DNA of 64,000 bases. Source: Macrocybe gigantea. Lineage: Eukaryota > Basidiomycota > Agaricomycetes > Agaricales > Callistosporiaceae. A program made the translations under genes and the position numbers. Numbering within the stretch: the stretch's first letter is position 1; each line of letters begins with the position of its first letter. The stretch is from NCBI GenBank assembly GCA_011319805.1, contig SJRY01000038.1:1-64000 (forward strand), given 5' to 3'. Below are positions 53,967 to 64,000 of this stretch, one piece after another. The notes under the pieces were generated by a model, which saw only the letters and a program-made list of their open reading frames with translations, was not told the origin of the DNA and ran no database searches.

Positions 53967-55832
53967 ATGCTTTCCCTCGGCCTCAAAATCGTCTGGTTCT
54001 GCCTGTCTTTGACAGGTAAGAAGGGAGCGTGTGGTTGCCAGGAAGACCCGGCTGACATCTTTCTTCGCGGTAGGTCTTATCAGCTGTTGGGTGACCTTGC
54101 TCGCATTTGCGCGGGCGGTGAGGACGTATTGGGCCCCCGTTCTTTACTGCATCGGCTGCACAATGCTGGAGGGCATATTCTGCTTGGGTGCGTGCTTTGG
54201 TTCTGACACCCAGTGGAACTGTTCTCGGTCACCGCCTTACACTGATTACGCAGGAATGATATGGGAGATGAATCCTTTCCGCATGCCTAAGTCGTTCTGT
54301 ATTGGTTCGCCGCCCATCTCGTTTTGAATGCTCCTTCACTATGCTGACACGTTCTTTATTCTTAGCGCAAACGGTACTTATAGGGCTTGGAACCTTCATC
54401 ATGACTGGGGTAGCCGCGGCTTTTTCAATGGGAACAAGTATCACCGTCTTGAAGCCGAAAACGTGGGGTGAGGACGGGCAAAGGTACGGCAAATTCGTCG
54501 CCTCATCAACCGTGCGGTAACATTGACATTTGTTCAAATGGCAGCACCCTAACATGGCGCCACAGCTATGCCCTTCCTGTCATTGTCTTCCCCATTGTAG
54601 CGACAATCGTGCAGGTCGCTGTGGCGGCCAAATTTCATCCCGTAAGCCCTAGTGACGACTTGCATTGCGATTATCATGATCCCTTATGGTACGTCTTCGA
54701 GATCACATCCGATTTGTGAGTTCAAGTCTTCTCATTGAATTAGGATGCGATTTTTGTCATATGCCGGCATGCCCTTTATCCTAACGTTGCCATGCCTCTA
54801 TTTGTCGGTGATGTCTATCATTCGCATCTGGAAGACGAACAAGCATATACAGCGATCGTTCAATCCGGACGAATACGATGTGGACAATCTGGACAATTTC
54901 ACGCCGCTTCCCAGACGCCCGCGAGAAGCACACATCGCACGAGCTATCTCGACGCCATCTCCTTCGCTAGGTTTTCGTCCCGAAGTTCGGCGCGAGCCCA
55001 TCAGCCCGACTCTAACGTCGAGGAAGTTCCATTTGCCTTTCTCTTCCCCGTCGTCTACTTTAAGCGGCTTGCACAATCCCTCGAAGTTGTCGAAGCTGTC
55101 GGAAGACGCCGCATCGGATGTGCTGGATTCACCCGTATCGTCATCTTTTCCTACCTTTGCGAATCCCGCTGGTGCTGGCACAGTGTCTGTCGATCCTGAT
55201 GGCATCTCAGAACAAGACTACGTGACAAATCAGATGATGGAATGGCAGGAGACCTTAGAGGCTATGCATCAAAAAGGTGATGACGACAAGAGAGGGTCAT
55301 ATCAGTGGATCCAGGACCTCGATAACAAGTCCGACTACGCATACGCCAAAGAAATGGATCACAATGGCCAAGACGACCTGGATTCTGAATTTTCTTCCCT
55401 CGTACGTGGCTTTACGTGACGCAGTGAATCTGTGCCGGGATACTGAAGTGAGCTGAATACGATGCAGCAATTAGACGCCGAGCACGCCGTAGACCCCCAC
55501 CGAGCCTTGCGCCGGCGATAGTTCGATTGATCGTATTCTCTGGGTAGGCTGCCCTTAAGGTCTTCGTACTTGCGTTCTCATCGTTTCCTCTAGAGCTTTC
55601 GCATTGATCCAGACACTGGCTAGTCTTAGCACACTGGTGGATGTGATCAGGGACAGACCACCGATGCCGTTTGGAAGCCAACATGTCGCTCTATTGTTGG
55701 CTGCATGGGGTCCTTTGATCATATTCGGTAAGTGTTTCGTTTGTCGACATCGGCGTGTGCCAGTGATTTGACCAATCGTTAGGTCATTTGCTCGCAGTGC
55801 GGAGACGGACCTTTTGTCGTTCTGGCTGTTGA
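53967..55832 (+). CDS. Multi-spanning membrane protein, receptor-like, family not recognised
   Basis: ATG at 53967 opens a hydrophobic MLSLGLKIVWFCLSLTG, followed by a GTAAGA intron. Further helices: VGLISCWVTLLAFARAVRT (about 54070), TVLIGLGTFIMTGVAAAF (about 54370), YALPVIVFPIVATIVQVAVAA (about 54570) and YAGMPFILTLPCLYLSVMSI (about 54760). A hydrophilic loop follows (54850-55400: PLPRRPRE, then Ser/Pro-rich, then acidic). Spliced exons after 55490 add VRLIVFSGAFALIQTLASLSTL and QHVALLLAAWGPLIIFG. The end is RRRTFCRSGC at 55832. The layout (about seven helices, long cytoplasmic loop) resembles fungal GPCR-like proteins, but no known receptor signature was seen. The GT-AG introns agree throughout the 3' half. 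Confidence 0.75.
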
Positions 55833-56099
55833 TGTCGGATTGGACCGCTACCACTCCGGCTTGTATTTGGTGTAGACTTTATCGATATTGTACCATTAAT
55901 GAACATTCGCTGGTATTTTCCACTTAGCAATACGAGAATGGGGCAGCCTGATGCATTGAAGTGCTCCGGATTGTTGAAATCCCGCATGATGTCTAATAAA
56001 TGTGACCATAAAAATACAGGTATCAAGTCCTACATGATGACAGGCTGCGACGTTCAGCTCGCTATGACCATAGAAAAAGCAAACGTAGAATTTAAGTGT

Positions 56100-56790
56100 T
56101 TAGAGACCCCGCCGTGACACGAAATTCTCCAGGTCTTGAGCGGTAGCTACCCCAAGGACAAACTTGCGGTCATTGTCTGTCACTATGAGATGTCAATCGT
56201 TGGAGCGCGAACTATTGAATAAAACATGTCCAGCTGACCCAAGGCAAAGATGTTTGCTTTCAGGAACTCTTCCAAGTCCGACAGAGGAGATAGGGGAGTG
56301 ATGAGGGTGTATGGCTCTGATGACGACCTTGTAAATCTCGTCATATGTGCGCTAACCTTGTCATTCTGGGCAAACGTGAGCTATCGGGCTGCACAGCTGG
56401 GTTCAACAAAACCCACGGGATCGGCTCGACCAGCTTCCCACTTCTCCTTCAATTTCACAACGTCAATATAGCCCAATGGTCTTCGTCGTCGGTCCAAGAC
56501 ACTGTCAAGGTGGGCGTTAGAAGAACGTTGTTTGATGCAGGATGTAGCGAGCGAACGGTATGTGAGAGAAATCGCGCTCATATGCCATTTCGATGGCACG
56601 AGATATAGGTTCACCTAATGGAAGGCAAAAAGCAGGCGGCAATTGTAGATCCTGAAGGCATGAGATTCGTAAGCCGCATCTGGATAGATCCCAATGACAG
56701 TCTCACTTCCACCACGGCTCCACGATATTTATCGTCCGCAGGATTCCAAAAAGAATGCATTGAGGGCTGTGTAGCAGCTAGAGCAGTCAT
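56100..56790 (-). CDS. Small protein with two CBS domains
   Basis: Found by manual splicing; no single long frame shows it. Exon 1 is 56790-56707 (MTALAATQPSMHSFWNPADD, 28 codons). Exon 2 starts at 56651 (DLQLPPAFCLPLGEPI, then AIEMAYERDFSHIP). Exon 3 reads VLDRRRRPLGYIDVVKLKE. Exon 4 reads NDKVSAHMTRFTRSSSEPY, then TLITPLSPLSDLEEFLKAN and IFAL. The last exon is VTDNDRKFVLGVATAQDLEN, then FVSRRGL, with TAA at 56102-56100. The pattern beta-hydrophobic, IPVLD, LGYIDVV / IFALVTD, VLGVATAQDL is that of paired CBS domains (Bateman module), which bind adenosyl nucleotides. About 190 residues. Regulatory partner unknown. The start is 128 bp from that of MLH1 on the other strand. Confidence 0.8.
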
Positions 56791-56918
56791 ATCGGAGAGA
56801 CAGCCAGGTGATGGAAGTAAAGCCGCTTGATAGTCACTCCGTAGCAGGAGCATGTATGATTACGTAACGCCAATCTTAATTTGGGACGCGTCCTCGACGC
56901 GTTCTGACCGAAACGTCC
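56791..56918. promoter_or_regulatory. Shared divergent promoter region of the CBS-domain gene and MLH1
   Basis: Only 128 bp separate the two start codons. It contains GACGCGTCCTCGACGCGTTC at about 56885-56904, with two ACGCGT boxes (CGACGCGT and GGACGCGT). These match the core of the MluI cell-cycle box (MCB) bound by MBF in yeasts. Use in this fungus is inference. Confidence 0.5.
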
Positions 56919-59794
56919 ATGGCTGCAAGGTCGCCTTCTCCTCAGCCGCCCGAGCCTTTGCCCATACGACGTCTACAGGAGTCCTTAATCAACCGTATAG
57001 CGGCTGGAGAGGTGAGAGACAAGCTACAATGACCAACTCAGTGTCGTCGGACTCGGTCTGTAACAGATCATACACCGACCAGCTTCTGCTCTAAAGGAGC
57101 TTATCGAAAACTCTCTGGATGCTGGCGCAACTTCAATCCGTGTTACTGTGAAAGATGGAGGAATGAAACTTTTACAAATACAAGACAATGGATGTGGCAT
57201 TCGGGTGCGTTCCTTCCGCATTATATATACGCAAATATTCATCTGGTATACAGAAAACAGACCTTCCAATCCTCGCAGAACGCTTCACGACCTCAAAAAT
57301 ATCTACTTACTCAGATTTATCACATGTCAGAACTTACGGTTTCAGGGGGGAAGCTCTCGCATCCATTTCGCACGTCGCTCATTTGACTGTCACAACAAAG
57401 ACCAAATCGGACAGTTGTGCTTGGAGGTATGTTTCAAGGGGGCAGATAGTGACATTTTTGCTCATTACTGAATTAGGGCCTGTTATCTGGATGGCGTCCT
57501 GGTTGAACCCAAACCTGGGCAGAGCGCAGATCCAAAACCTTGTGCTGGTAATGACGGCACGACTGTCACAGTATCGTATTAATCTGTGTCTCCTTTGACG
57601 CGTTTTGATGAACTCCTTTTGTTCCAGATTGAAGACCTCTTCTATAATACCCCTACACGACTCTCGGCTTCCCGGAGTGCTTCCGAGGAGTATGCACGTA
57701 TTCTCGATGTGTTGACAAAGTACGCCGTCCATAATCCGAAAGTTGCCTTCGTCTGCAAAAAGGTAGAGTGAAAACCATCTAGTCTAGCTGAGAGCTGCTC
57801 ATTCGTAATCGCAAGGCAGGATCCGCTTCGCCCGACCTAACTACCCCGTCAGCATCTGAAGTGTCGCACACCATCCGCTTGCTTTATGGGCATTCTGTAA
57901 CGAAGGAACTTCTCTACGCAACAGTATCTTCAACCAATCGGTCCTGTGACGGTGAAACGAGTAGAAAAGATGATCCGGAATCTTGGACTGCGGAGGCGTA
58001 CTTTACAAACGCCAATTACCAAGCCAAAAAGATGGTCTTCCTACTATTCATCAATCGTGAGCCGCACCTATCCACATACCGCATCTGAAGCTAACCAGGA
58101 TTAGATCGCTTAGTGGAGTCGTCTCGAATGAAACGAGCTCTTGAAGCCGTTTACAACGGGGTCCTGCCGAAGGGTGCCTCGCCTTTTATCTATCTGAGGC
58201 TTGTCTATCTTTTGCTGTCGACTTTGCAGGCACTAACCTCCAAATAGCTTAGATATCGATCCCAGATCCGTCGATGTTAATGTTCATCCTACTAAACGCG
58301 AAGTTCATTTCCTCAATGAAGAATCCATCATTGAGAAGGTCTCTGATACGTTACAAGAAACATTGGCCGCTCAAAGTCACTCCAAGACATTCGAGTATCA
58401 GGTCAGTGTTGAAAGCCAAGAGATTATGTTTCCTAACATGGTAATAATTATCTCAAAAGACACTTCTGACAGGTGGCATTGAGGAGGGTCAAACCCAGCC
58501 TTCCAGAAAGAGAAAGGGTAAGGAGAGGGAAGTGGATGATGAGAATCGGAATCGTGAAGACCAAACCATAGAACCGGTCCCCACTCCGAGTTGTAGGTTG
58601 CTCAATTCTTCTCTGGATGGTATGATTCGACGAGATGACAGTGTCCGAAGTCAAAAAGAAAGTCTTGTCTCAACACAAAGTACGAACATCACTGAAGGAC
58701 AGAACGTTGGATTCCATGTTTCCGGTCGTCAACCCTGCCCATGTAGATTTCTCTCAGGGAAGCAAACAGGACGGTCCTAGCTCTAATACGATCAGAGCCC
58801 GAGAAATCAAGGAATCAGAATGTTACTTGACATCTGTTCAAAGTTTACGCAAGAACCTCATAAAAGGCAAACACAAACGTAAGTCCCATGAATACTCCCT
58901 GCCAGCAAAATGCAAACTAAAAGGACATGGTAGAGCTCGCAGAAGTCCTTGAGAATCATACCTTTGTCGGGATCGTCGATCTGCCCAGATCGCTCTCATT
59001 GATCCAGTTCTCCACGAATCTTTATCTGGTCAATCATGGCGCCTTGGCGTACGTTTATATACTGCCCTGACGTTGCCGATACTCTGATGATTTTCAAGCG
59101 AGGAACTGTTCTATCAACTGGGGGTCAGGCAATTTGGTGATATCAGCCGTTTCAAACTTCAGCCGCCGCCTCCGTTGCACACTTTGGTCGGAATCGCAGT
59201 GAATGCCGAACAGTCGACAGAAGACAGTCGACTGACGAAACCGCAGATTGTAGACGTATGTTGTTTTGGGCCCCGTCCTTTGACATTTCGTGAATAATTC
59301 TCTTCTAGCGCATTGTAGGCGTCCTTATGATGCGGCGGGAAATGCTCTCGGAGTATTTTTCGCTCGACATAACGGATTCTGGTTTACTCGAGAGCATCCC
59401 CCTGTTGCTGCGAGATTATACGCCCAATTTGGACAACTTGCCTGGGTTTCTAATGCGACTCGGACCACAGGTGTGTGTTGGCACACTAAGACGAGGATGT
59501 CTTGTGTGAATTCTTGTGAATTTTGCTTTATAGGTAAATTGGACGTCGGAAATGGAATGTTTCGATACGTTCTTTCGGGAACTAGCTTATTTTTACACAC
59601 CTGGCACGGTCTTCGTCTCACCTGGGAAAAATGACGAAGACGAAGCTCAAGAAAAAGCTGAACGATGGCAGATACAGCATGTGCTCTTTCCAGCCTTTCG
59701 TCGATACCTGGCACCACCCAAATCGTTGCTTGACCGTGATGTTGTCCAGATAGCAAGTCTACCAGATCTCTACAAAGTCTTTGAACGATGTTAA
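56919..59794 (+). CDS. MLH1: DNA mismatch repair protein MLH1
   Basis: Subunit of the MutL-alpha heterodimer in nuclear mismatch repair. The start at 56919 reads [27 protein letters not shown] is split by a GTGAGA...CAG intron from [20 protein letters not shown], the GHL ATPase motif I with its general-base Glu. Then come DNGCGI (about 57185) and [11 protein letters not shown] (about 57340). [14 protein letters not shown] is near 58275, and an acidic/basic linker is at 58490-58900. The C-terminal interaction domain ends DLYKVFERC at 59794; the FERC terminus is diagnostic for MLH1. About ten short introns. Length fits the family. Confidence 0.95.
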
Positions 59795-59980
59795 AAGAGT
59801 GGAACTATTTACTCCCTTATGTTGGCATGCTCTTTTTTATTATACCCTTTTTCTACTATTTTCCTTGTTACATATGGAAAGATTATGTATACATAGCTGC
59901 AGAAGTATTACATTATGATACAATACCTGTACTTCTAGGTTCGAAAACAAATGCTGGTGCCCAGAAAACAATGCTAATAA

Positions 59981-62900
59981 TTAATGGTACCCATGCCCGT
60001 TTGGAGTGTTGCGGTAAAGAGAGGGAGAATCGAATATGAATGCATCGGATTCAGAATCAGAATCAGAATTGGTGTCGGAGTTGTCCGAAGAAGCGCCCAG
60101 CCCTTCAATACGGAAAACATCCCTCATGAAGGGGGTCTGTGGAACTGCTTCAGATGCGGTGGATTTGGCGAGTATGGCAGCTACGCGTGCTTCGAGGCGC
60201 CTATCGGGAGTGGGGAATGAGAAACCCGAAGTCGAACTTTTCTTCTCTTGGAAGAACGTCGTCAAGTCATGAAGATCCTTCACTAGCCCACCCAAATCTC
60301 GAGAAGGTTCCCTGACTGATGCCAATGATTCGGCTTCGGGCTCGAAATCAATACGAGAAGGTCTTGTCGCCATGGAGCAAGTGTCGAACACTGCCATGAC
60401 ATTTGCTCGACATGATTCTTGTTGAACATCGGCTTGTGCTATTGACCATCCTGATTCTTCCGGAACACCAAAGACGGTCGTAACGGAGTCTGCGTCTCTG
60501 TCTTTCAAGAGAGATCGTGCATTCATGCTCATTCGGAGAACATGCTTGGCAGATGGTCCGCCGGACATTGTCATTGGTTCTTCGAGGACCTCAAGAGCTT
60601 GAGGTGCGAGATCTGTCTCCAGGAGCCGCAGGAGCGGCATGAGCAGTTCCGAACCCAGAAGATCGACTGGACTGCGAGTCTCGCGATGCTGGAAAAGCAC
60701 CTTGAGAATTTGCATCGACTGGATTTGCAGCCAGCGTTCACTATTGAGGACAAGGCCAAGCAAAAGAGTTACGACATCGGCCCAATTGTCTGCACCATAA
60801 TGTTCCCGAAGGCTGGCGACAGACTGTCGTAGGAAGTCGTCTCTGGTACGGAAGTGATTCTTCACGAACGAATTCAGAATCTTCTGTATACTCGGCCGTT
60901 CCTCCTGCGTAGCCAAATTGCCTATGTTTTCCGCGAATTGCTTGAGCGCGTCATCTGGTCCATCAGATGACATTGCTTGCAAGCACCAAGGCAAGCAGGC
61001 CGTGTAGAGGTCACGGACCCGTCCTCCACTGGGATCAATGAGGCGATCATCCTGGAATCTAGATAACATTTGCAAGACTTTCATCGTTTGCGCTGAGGTC
61101 GATGAAGAACGCAGACCCTTCAGTAGAGCAGGCTGTAGGGATGCAGAGCCTTCCCAGTCCAGAGGGCGTTGGGACATGAGTAGTTCAATAGTTCGGAGGT
61201 CATCGAAGTTGAGTTTAGTGAGCAAGATTTCCAACAGACTGAGAGCCTGCAAAAACTCCTTCTCAACAGTGGTGCCTAATGACGCACACGCGCACCAGTA
61301 AAGCTGAGGCACCAACGATAGGTCTATGTCGGTGACGTTGGTAAGAGAAGTGATGGTTAAAAGGATTTCGGTTGTGAAGGATTGAATGTTTTCGTCTGAA
61401 GCAGAGATGATATTCGACAAACGACCTAGCAGTCGCGCCAAGTCAGACTGCTTGACCCGCGGCATAAGCGCTCTGAAAATTTGCAACGACCTGAATGCTA
61501 TTCCTCGGATGGCACAGGTAGTTCCCCAAATCAGCGTCAATGATCCCCACCGATCCGCTAAAGAAGGGCAAAGTGGACTCAGGTATTCAAGAACACGTGA
61601 AGTGAACCATTTCATTTTTGTGTCAGTTTTGTCGACAGGTTCATCTTCTTTCCAGTACATCGTTGATGCTTCTTCCTCAAATTTGGACACGACGTCTTTG
61701 AACGAGGTCTTCCCCGAGATGAACGCACGGTTCGGGAGTTCGCCGTACCCTGGAACCCAAGAACGCAGTAGTTGGAAAAGCATTCGTCTCGCACGCTGCC
61801 GCACGTAGGATACCCGATAGTCAAGATGAGTGAAAAGGGCATGGAGAAGGACGGGAAGGTGCAATTTCATATCCCAAGCACGGGGGATGACAGCGTCGCT
61901 CAAAAACAGCCAGGCGAATTGAGCAGATCCTAACGATAGGCGCGGTTCCTCTGCGAATAACGCGTCCAGATCAGCCCACAACTCCAACTCTCGAGCTTCG
62001 GGAAAGGTCAATTTGTGCTCGATTGTCGGAAGCATTCTGTCGGACTCTATGACGGAGCAGAGCTCCTCGAAAACCTGTGCTCCAACGGGCGTCTGACATA
62101 GACAAGACACAATGTTAGCAGCACAGCTAATGAAGATGGTGCTTCCAACTTTGTGAGATTGCTCGATCAGGAATCGAACTGTAGCATGTCCGTTGGCCAC
62201 ATGGGTCGAGTCGACGAGTTTGGACCATAGTGTCAGAATCTGCTCTGCATGAGATCTACCGTAGCGGAGTGTCAACGAGACGAGATGGTACAATGCTGAA
62301 AAAGCTTCGGGCGTCCAGTCTGATCTGTCTTCAGGCATGAGTTCGATATTTGAGATCCATTGTTCCAGGCTTTGCAACATCAGTAGCACCACATTCGTAT
62401 CGGCGACCGAATCCGGCAGCTGAGGAAGCCAGCTGGCGAATTGCGCCAGGATTTCGGTGGCAGGATGAGGATGCTCGCCCGCAAGGAAGTCGGAGATAAG
62501 CCTATGAGCATGAATATACGTCCCGAATGAGAAGCTTCCAACCATGGCTTCAAAACTAGACATAGAAAGCAACCCAGAGTTCTGATGGTGAATGGACTCT
62601 AATATATTGAATGCTTGACGTCGGATGTCAATGGACGGATGTCGCAGATTGGAGAGGCCAAGGCAGACGATCTGGCTGAAGTTGAAACCGTGGTTTTCAC
62701 CCTTGGAGACGATTTCACCGATGACTTCAAAGAAGCGACTGTTAGAATTGTCCGAGTCGTTTGTCAACACGAAGGCTCGCTTCAGTGACTCGTCAAGTAG
62801 CTCTTGGCTGCCCATGTTGTATGTTAAAATGGACCTGAGCGCTTTCCTTAAAAGGGAATAAAAAAGAATCAGGGCAATGCGTCAAGGGGTACAAGTCTGA

Positions 62901-64000
62901 AACTTACTTGCCGCGCGACTGAGTTCGTTCATGTGAAGATGAAAGTATTGCACTCAACCGTTCCAAGACGGCGGTAGGGGTCAGAGGCCTGACATATTCG
63001 GGCGCAATCCGTTCGATCGGGGAACCAGACGATAACTCTGGAGGAAAGAGGGCCTTTTGCTATGACCGAAGAATTAATCAATCCCAGGGAACTCCGTAAC
63101 TTGTGAAATATACTTACACACAATGCAGCTAGAGCACCAACTGCGGCGTGCGAAAGCAGCGACGTCTCTGCTTTGAACCGGTCGCTCGGACTCTCGGAGC
63201 CAGACTGGACATGTGCAGAGGCAGCTGCTCTCTGCATCAGGATATAACGCTGGCGGGCACCTTCAGATTGTGGACCAAGTTGGCACCACTCTTCACAGAG
63301 TCTATAAAGCGTGAGGTGCATGTTTGATGGAATGAACCTATCAGAATCCTTCAGAGTGGCTAGACCGTCGAAGAGACGCTCAACAATTCCGCAGAAGTAT
63401 CGGCGAAGTCGCTGCAAGGTGTGGTTTTCCCGCATCTCCGGAGATGTAAGAAAGGCTTGTGTATTGCGGACAAACTTCAACACGTTCGCAAGGGCCGCTT
63501 GCTTTCCTGCGGAACGCTGAAGCTGAAGGTTATGAGCTGTCAAGTAGTAGATGCGCGCCACGGCTGAATGCAAGCGTTCTTGACGACGCGTACGGTCGGT
63601 GAACACCGTGGTGCTTCTAGCTCTTGCCTCTCCCTCGTTAGAGTTCGGCATGGATTTACCCCTCGGATCATCATAGAACTGACGACCGGCAAGGAGATTG
63701 AGATCCTCAAGCAACTGCGGGTATGCGTTGTGCGGAAGAGAGCTGATACATAAAACAGCGGCATCGCGGAATATGGTGTATTCGGAATCAAGGAATGGAG
63801 TCAGATATCTGAAGAGACCCCTGGTCGTCGACAGCCGCTCCCGTTCAAAGGTGCTATCCGACGGTGCGCGCGTGTGATCCCTTCCTAGATGTGTGTGATC
63901 CCTTCCTAGATGTGTCAAGGCAGGGCGAGACGATTCGGAAAGGACGGCGGTCGCACAAAGCACTTTGACCCACATGCACCACTGGTCGACAAAGTGCTTG
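59981..64000 (-). CDS. Furry/Tao3 (Pag1, Mor2) cell-morphogenesis protein, C-terminal part
   Basis: Scaffold of the RAM/MOR polarity pathway acting with NDR kinases. The gene runs off the right end, so only the last about 1300 residues are present. Exon 63975-63120 (FRYLTPFLDSEYTIFRDAAV, NLLAGRQFYDDPRGKS) is followed by introns at about 63116-63060 and 62907-62863. The large exon from about 62862 to 59981 (TYNMGSQELLDESLKRAFVL, then GLSNLRHPSIDIRRQAFNIL) carries the helical-repeat C-terminal morphogenesis region. The acidic tail ends at 59981. It converges on MLH1 with 186 bp between stops. Confidence 0.88.
63872..63913. repeat. Two tandem copies of a 21-bp unit in the Furry/Tao3 coding region
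   Basis: The unit GTGTGATCCCTTCCTAGATG plus T is repeated exactly (63872-63892, 63893-63913). It duplicates HTHLGRD in frame, so length variation would be tolerated. Confidence 0.85.

Noticed and set aside
1..64000. CRISPR arrays, operons, riboswitches, rRNA
   Set aside because: None seen; the sequence is eukaryotic nuclear DNA and no regular spacer-repeat pattern occurs.

Overview
The window is nuclear DNA of a filamentous basidiomycete, most likely an Agaricomycete. The evidence is many short (about 50 nt) GT-AG introns, conserved fungal housekeeping genes, and Agaricomycete-type Ty3/Gypsy, Ty1/Copia and DDE transposon families. It has two compartments with a sharp border near 38.7 kb.

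Left compartment, 1-38.7 kb: a nested transposon island with dead genes. Element A (1-7446, + strand, 5' end outside the window) is a large Ty3/Gypsy element. Between its pol and its 3' LTR it carries a five-exon gene on the opposite strand, encoding a protein with a basic region and a Zn(II)2Cys6-like cluster. A is inserted into a small LTR of another family (7447-7615). Next comes an old Gypsy element C (minus-strand gag), split by a DNA transposon with 34-bp inverted ends (8296-17879). That transposon is itself split by chromovirus D (9370-15842). A 406-bp solo LTR (19552-19957) also interrupts C. From 20.8 to 27 kb lie decaying host genes: a lipase pseudogene split by a solo LTR of the A family, an aminoglycoside-phosphotransferase-like gene, a transporter 3' fragment, and an endonuclease/exonuclease/phosphatase pseudogene. 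Copia element F (26980-38722) follows, with a second chromovirus E (27574-34413) in its gag. E carries a solo LTR of its own family (32565-32884). Nearly all insertions have matching target-site duplications, so the order of events can be read.

Right compartment, 39.3-64 kb: compact host genes. In order: TOK1-type potassium channel (-), orotate phosphoribosyltransferase URA5 (+), stearoyl-CoA desaturase OLE1 (-), beta-lactamase-like serine hydrolase (-), B-type cyclin (-), PTEN-like phosphatase (-), a multi-spanning membrane protein of unrecognised family (+), a two-CBS-domain protein (-), MLH1 (+) and a Furry/Tao3 cell-morphogenesis protein (-, incomplete). Membrane excitability, lipid signalling, cell cycle, DNA repair and polarity genes sit together without any operon-like logic.

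Most notable observations: the antisense spliced gene inside element A; an exact 15-nt internal copy of A's polypurine tract within a hairpin; an 11-nt self-complementarity in D and E that predicts Tf1-like self-priming; a small third ORF overlapping the pol stop by ATGA; CpG-biased decay of D relative to E; and half-tRNA-iMet priming in the Copia element. Several single-base frameshifts, including one in URA5, could be real or uncorrected assembly errors.
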